Part shown: positions 60,513 through 64,000 of the stretch, piece after piece | Numbering within the stretch: position 1 is the stretch's first letter | Layout of the letters: each line of letters starts with the position of its first letter | Assembly: GCF_009817885.1 (NCBI RefSeq) | Contig: NZ_CP041764.1 | Span: 248,001-312,000 of the forward strand | Source of the DNA: Serratia rhizosphaerae | GTDB lineage: Bacteria > Pseudomonadota > Gammaproteobacteria > Enterobacterales > Enterobacteriaceae | Direction: 5' to 3' | DNA: 64,000 nucleotides | The notes under the pieces: generated by a model | What the model was told of the DNA's origin: nothing | The model's input: the letters and a program-made list of their open reading frames with translations, nothing else | Databases searched by the model: none | Position numbers and translations under genes: made by a program

Positions 60513-61310
60513 ATGCGTTTTAGCCAACTTTTCTCCCTGTTCGCCATACTCGTCAGCGCGCAAACCTTCGCCGCTACGCCCGAATCAATCGACAACTGCG
60601 CCGTCGGCTGCCCGACCGGCGGCAGCACCAACGTGTCGATTGTGCGCCACGCCTACACGTTGAATAACAACAGCAGCACCAAATTCGCCAACTGGGTGGC
60701 CTACCACATCACCAAAGATACGCTGGCCAGCGGCAAAAGCCGCAGCTGGAAAACCGACCCCGCGCTGGAGCCGCAGGACACTCTGGCCCCGGCCGACTAC
60801 ACCGGCGCCAACGCCGCGCTGCAGGTGGATCGCGGCCATCAGGCGCCGCTGGCCTCGCTGGCGAACGTGTCGGACTGGGAATCGCTGAACTATCTCTCCA
60901 ATATCACGCCGCAAAAATCCGCGCTCAATCAGGGATCCTGGGCGGCGCTGGAAGAGCAGGAGCGCAAACTGATCGCCCGCGCCGACGTCAGTTCGGTGTA
61001 TACCGTCACCGGCCCGCTGTATGAGCGCGAGATCGGCAAACTGCCGGGCACCAGCAAGCCGCACACCATTCCCAGCGGCTACTGGAAGGTGATTTTTATC
61101 AACAACAGCCCGGAGGTGAACCACTACGCCGCCTTTATCTTTGATCAGAATACACCGCGCGACGCCGACTTCTGCCAGTTCCGTACCACCGTCAGCGAAG
61201 TGGAAAAGCGCAGCGGCCTGATTTTATGGGCCGGTCTGCCGGATGCGGTACAGGAAAAACTGAAGGCCAAGCCGGGCGTCCTGCCCGAACTGATGGGCTG
61301 CCAGGGCTAA
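60513..61310 (+). CDS. nucA: Secreted DNA/RNA non-specific endonuclease (Serratia nuclease)
   Basis: 265 residues with GAGG before the ATG. Signal peptide MRFSQLFSLFAILVSAQTFA, then the mature enzyme. The catalytic DRGH motif is in VDRGHQAPLASLANV, with magnesium-ligand Asn in YLSNITPQKSALNQGSW. Four cysteines (SIDNCAVGCP, DFCQF and the C-terminal GC) match the two disulfides of the S. marcescens nuclease. Overall it follows that enzyme closely with scattered substitutions, which supports the genus but argues for a different species or lineage. It degrades extracellular nucleic acids. Confidence 0.97.
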   Translation: MRFSQLFSLFAILVSAQTFAATPESIDNCAVGCPTGGSTNVSIVRHAYTLNNNSSTKFANWVAYHITKDTLASGKSRSWKTDPALEPQDTLAPADYTGANAALQVDRGHQAPLASLANVSDWESLNYLSNITPQKSALNQGSWAALEEQERKLIARADVSSVYTVTGPLYEREIGKLPGTSKPHTIPSGYWKVIFINNSPEVNHYAAFIFDQNTPRDADFCQFRTTVSEVEKRSGLILWAGLPDAVQEKLKAKPGVLPELMGCQG

Positions 61311-61357
61311 CCCGGCGGAACCACGGCGGGGGCACATGCTCCCGCCAACCAGAAAAC

Positions 61358-62311
61358 TTAAATCTGGTAATCAATCACCGGCTCAAGCTGCGCGGAAAAC
61401 ACCTGATCTTTAATCTCCGTCAGCGTCAGGGTCGGGTTGCACAGCTGAATAAAACGCCAGGCGTAGTTGCGCTGCAGCTGGCTGCGCTTAAGCCCCAGCC
61501 AGACGGTATTCGGCTCAAATAGGTGTTCGGCATTGAGGCTGACCAGCCCGCGATCGCGCTCTTTCTCATACGACATATCGGCCAGCACTCCTACCCCTAG
61601 CCCCAGCTCCACATAGGTTTTAATCACGTCGGAATCCTGCGCGCTGAGGGCGATGTCCGGCGTCAGCCCTGCCGCCTTAAACGCCGCATCCAGCCGTGAA
61701 CGCCCGGTAATGCCCTGCCGGTAGGTAATCAGCGGCTGAGTGCTTAACTGTTCCAGCGTTAACGGCCCAGCCTGGGTCAGCGGATGGTTTTCCGGCACCA
61801 GAATCGCATGGTGCCAGCGATAGTAAGGAAACGCCGCCAGCGCGTCATCGTTCATCAGCCGCTCGCTGGCGATGCCGATATCCGCCTCTCCGGAAGCCAG
61901 CATGGCGACAATCTCCTCCGGCGAGCCCTGATTCAGCACCACCCGCACGCGCGGATACAGCGTACGGAACTCCTTAATCACCCGCGGCAGGCTGTAGCGC
62001 GCCTGGGTATGGGTGGTGGCAATATGCAGCTGCCCGTCGTCGTTGCTGCTGAACACATCCGCCAGCCGGCGAATATTGTTGGCATCGTTCAGAATACGCT
62101 CGGCCACCACCAGCAACTCCTTGCCCGGTTCGGTCATCCCCAGCAGGCGTTTACCGCGCCGAATAAATATTTCGATGCCCAACTCTTCTTCCAACTCGCG
62201 AATATGTCGACTGACCCCCGACTGCGAGGTAAATAAGGTATTGGCCACTTCGGTAAGATTGTAATTACGACGGGCCGATTCCCGAATAATTTTTAATTGT
62301 TGGAAATTCAT
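61358..62311 (-). CDS. cbl: Cbl, CysB-like LysR regulator of sulfonate use
   Basis: 317 residues from ATG 62311 with GGGGGA upstream. MNFQQLKIIRESARRNYNLT, then EVANTLFTSQSGVSRHIREL, is the CysB/Cbl helix-turn-helix. ATTHTQARYSLPRVIKEF and YRQGITGRSRLDAAFKA form the sulfate/APS-binding domain. The C-terminus ending in IDYQI is that of Cbl rather than CysB. Cbl activates ssu and tau genes under sulfate limitation, needs CysB for its own expression, and responds to APS. Confidence 0.93.
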   Translation of the reverse strand: MNFQQLKIIRESARRNYNLTEVANTLFTSQSGVSRHIRELEEELGIEIFIRRGKRLLGMTEPGKELLVVAERILNDANNIRRLADVFSSNDDGQLHIATTHTQARYSLPRVIKEFRTLYPRVRVVLNQGSPEEIVAMLASGEADIGIASERLMNDDALAAFPYYRWHHAILVPENHPLTQAGPLTLEQLSTQPLITYRQGITGRSRLDAAFKAAGLTPDIALSAQDSDVIKTYVELGLGVGVLADMSYEKERDRGLVSLNAEHLFEPNTVWLGLKRSQLQRNYAWRFIQLCNPTLTLTEIKDQVFSAQLEPVIDYQI

Positions 62312-62496
62312 CCTGTCCCCCATTGCGCCAGATTTCCCAATATTGATACGGGGAGTGCGGCAGGCTCACAAATAAGAAATAGCCTTTAGTTATGCTTTTT
62401 CACGATAAGTCGCCGCTCGGGCGCCGTATTTTGCCGGCACACAGCCTAAGGAAAACAGAAGAGAAATAAAAACAAGGAGATAGATAACCATAACTA

Positions 62497-62520
62497 AAGG
62501 GCGGTTTATTTACCGCCCTT
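62497..62520 (-). terminator. Terminator after chaC
   Basis: AAGGGCGGT and ACCGCCCTT form a perfect nine-pair stem with a six-base loop, followed on the minus strand by TTTAGTTATG, downstream of chaC. Confidence 0.7.
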
Positions 62521-62572
62521 GCTGACAGTTATTAAATATAGGGATTGGGTATAACCGGGCATCTCCGGCGCT

Positions 62573-63250
62573 TCAGCCGGCAAGCGGCGTGTGCTGCTGC
62601 AGCCACTGGCGCACGCTGCTGGCCAGTTCGCCGATGGCATCATCGCGCATACCGTGGTTTTTCAGTTCGCGGTCGAGCGCAAACAGATACTGGGCATTGG
62701 TGCCCAGCGGACCGCTGGCGTTGGCGATCAGCGGCGTCACCACCTGATGGCAGGTGTCCGCTTCAAACAGCGGATGCTGTGCGTCCATCACAAACGCCAG
62801 CGCGGTGACCTTCCGGCCGCCGTCCAGCGTCAACTCACACCAGGTCGGCAGGTAACAGCCGGTCACCATTTCACGTTTCCACAGCAGCGCCAGCTCGTCA
62901 TCCAGCTGCGCTTCCGGCAGGCGGAAAGCCAGGCCGCTTGTCTCCCCGCCGGCTTTCAACGCCAGCATGCGCCCGGGCTGATGCTGGGTGCCGCGCCCGG
63001 CGGTCAGACGCAGACAGAACGCCCGGTGCCAGCCCTGCAGGGTGGCGGGCTGCACCTCTTCCGCTTCAAAAATCGGGTTCCACATCAGCGAGCCGTAGCC
63101 AAAGACCCAAACCGGGCCGCTGTCCGGCCGCTGCGCCAGCGTACTCGCCAGCGACGCCGCCCGCTGCTCCGGCGTCAGCAACAGCGTCTCTTCAATCGTA
63201 CCAAATGCCGTTTTGCAATCTGCCTGCTGCAGAAAATCTCGCGTTAACAC
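62573..63250 (-). CDS. chaC: Glutathione-specific gamma-glutamylcyclotransferase
   Basis: 225 residues, GTG start with GGAGG seven bases upstream. The gamma-glutamylcyclotransferase fold is marked by VWVFGYGSLMWNPIFEAEEV, RAFCLRLTAGRGTQHQPGRM and ALLWKREMVTGCYLPTW with the catalytic Glu in KRE. It cleaves glutathione to 5-oxoproline and Cys-Gly in the cytosol. The chaAB genes that accompany it in Escherichia coli are not next to it here. Confidence 0.95.
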   Translation of the reverse strand: MLTRDFLQQADCKTAFGTIEETLLLTPEQRAASLASTLAQRPDSGPVWVFGYGSLMWNPIFEAEEVQPATLQGWHRAFCLRLTAGRGTQHQPGRMLALKAGGETSGLAFRLPEAQLDDELALLWKREMVTGCYLPTWCELTLDGGRKVTALAFVMDAQHPLFEADTCHQVVTPLIANASGPLGTNAQYLFALDRELKNHGMRDDAIGELASSVRQWLQQHTPLAG

Positions 63251-63611
63251 CGATCAACCTCCCGAGTCGCAGCGCTGCCGCTCCTCTTCGCCACTGATTT
63301 AAACATATCACTACGTATACGGAATTTTATTAGTTCACTATTTAACCGTACGATCATGACACTATTCTTTTCCGCAGCGGCAATCAAGTCTGCGGCGCTT
63401 TTTAGCCGGCAAAAGTATTTGTACGCAGCAGCAATAATATTAACTCATACGCATAATAAGACATGACTCAGAGTAGGATGGCGGCCAATGTAAGCCGCTG
63501 GCTGCTGCAGATGTAATAATAAGCTGGCAAGCCTCTGCCAACGCGAAGAGGCGGAGCCGTTATGCCGTAGTCAATAACGGGCAGCAGACGCTGCCCGTAC
63601 GTTTAGGATAG
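63251..63611. other. Intergenic region between chaC and the alkyl-sulfatase-like gene
   Basis: About 360 bases. It should contain the chaC promoter on the minus strand. Nothing else recognisable was seen apart from short GC-rich dyads (such as GCCTCTGCC/AGAGGCGG near 63533-63555) that could end the sulfatase transcript. Confidence 0.45.
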
Positions 63612-64000
63612 TTACTGAATCTGATTGGCCTTTTGCAGCGGCAGCACAAGGTTCATATCGTTCTTGATGTTAGTATCAAACGTCGAGGTAATCTGCTGCA
63701 GTATGCCGCGGTCGCCGTCAATTTTCGCTTTTCCCTTGCTGATAAGATCGTCCATCTTCTCCTTCCCCGCCACCACGGCAACCAGATCGGTTTTCGCAAT
63801 CTGCACGGTGACATCGGCTTTTTGCGCCGGCATGTCATTCGTCAACCTGACGTAGTTCAGCACGCCGTTATGCAGATCCAGAATGAATTTATCATTATCC
63901 ATATTCAGAGCTATGATATGGTTACCCAGCTTCTCCGCCTTGATCTGATCGGAAATCATACTGATATAGGCGATCAGCATTTCCGGCGGCAGTGCGGCGA
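63612..64000 (-). CDS. Alkyl/aryl-sulfatase-like protein, C-terminal part
   Basis: The frame is open through the window edge; the visible 129 codons begin AALPPEMLIAYISMISDQIK and continue with FILDLHNGVLNYVRLTNDMP, ADVTVQIAKTDLVAVVAGKE and GKAKIDGDRGILQQITSTFD. This is the SCP2-like C-terminal domain (Alkyl_sulf_C) of SdsA1/YjcS-type class III alkyl sulfatases, which binds the alkyl chain while the upstream metallo-beta-lactamase domain hydrolyses the sulfate ester. Only the C-terminal domain can be judged. Sulfur scavenging would fit the nearby cbl. Confidence 0.78.
   Translation of the reverse strand, partial: AALPPEMLIAYISMISDQIKAEKLGNHIIALNMDNDKFILDLHNGVLNYVRLTNDMPAQKADVTVQIAKTDLVAVVAGKEKMDDLISKGKAKIDGDRGILQQITSTFDTNIKNDMNLVLPLQKANQIQ

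Noticed and set aside
60585..61124. 179-codon minus-strand open frame inside nucA
   Set aside because: Complement of the strongly supported secreted nuclease; no independent evidence.

Overview
The window looks like a chromosomal segment of a Serratia species (Enterobacterales). The conserved right half carries uvrY-uvrC-pgsA followed by the tRNA cluster glyW-cysT-leuZ, and also yecF, cycA, cbl, chaC, a BetT transporter and a secreted DNA/RNA non-specific endonuclease that closely matches the Serratia marcescens nuclease as I remember it. The order uvrY-uvrC-pgsA-glyW-cysT-leuZ is the enterobacterial one. Everything left of leuZ is accessory DNA.

1-8.7 kb (all minus strand) is the upstream end of a natural-product cluster: a Bcr/CflA-type MFS exporter, an AurF-type diiron N-oxygenase, a SAM methyltransferase and an NRPS that runs off the window. 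The NRPS reads A(Gly)-PCP-Cy-A(Cys) by binding-pocket residues I extracted by eye. A glycine N-oxidised to an oxime plus a cysteine cyclised to a thiazole is the first half of althiomycin, so this is most likely an althiomycin (alb-type) locus. 8.7-9.7 kb is AT-rich and holds relics of an IS3-family transposase and a D12-class adenine methylase.

9.8-33.6 kb is a mosaic, defective lambdoid prophage. A P4-type integrase with an AlpA-like excisionase sits at the left, beside a portal gene cut off mid-frame; the remaining head and all tail genes are missing. Then come gpW, TerL and TerS. Where a lysis cassette would normally lie there is instead a cargo block: a 1065-residue protein of tandem Big_1 (Ig-like) repeats fused to an RCC1-like propeller, plus two glycosyltransferases. 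The early region follows: a DUF1133/Q-like protein, a Ref-type nuclease, a complete hok/mok/sok type I toxin-antitoxin locus, tiny membrane proteins, a 3'-5' exonuclease, a replication protein with an apparent PD-(D/E)XK insertion, Rha, a higBA pair, and a YdaT-YdaS / RacR-like immunity switch with its operator. On the right are small accessory genes, a DUF4224 protein and a second tyrosine integrase directed at the 3' end of leuZ.

34-64 kb is core-type DNA. Besides DNA repair and phospholipid genes it has a hydroxyproline catabolic locus: a minus-strand operon of 4-hydroxyproline epimerase and a three-subunit D-hydroxyproline dehydrogenase, a divergent AraC regulator, then a plus-strand group of deaminase, 2-oxoglutarate semialdehyde dehydrogenase, permease and pyrroline-2-carboxylate reductase. 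Together these convert hydroxyproline to 2-oxoglutarate. Transporters follow (CycA, EamA, LysE, TrkH, BetT), then the nuclease, Cbl, ChaC and the C-terminus of an alkyl-sulfatase-like protein at the window edge.

All functional calls come from reading translated sequence against remembered families. No database search was run. Starts were chosen from ribosome-binding sites where visible.
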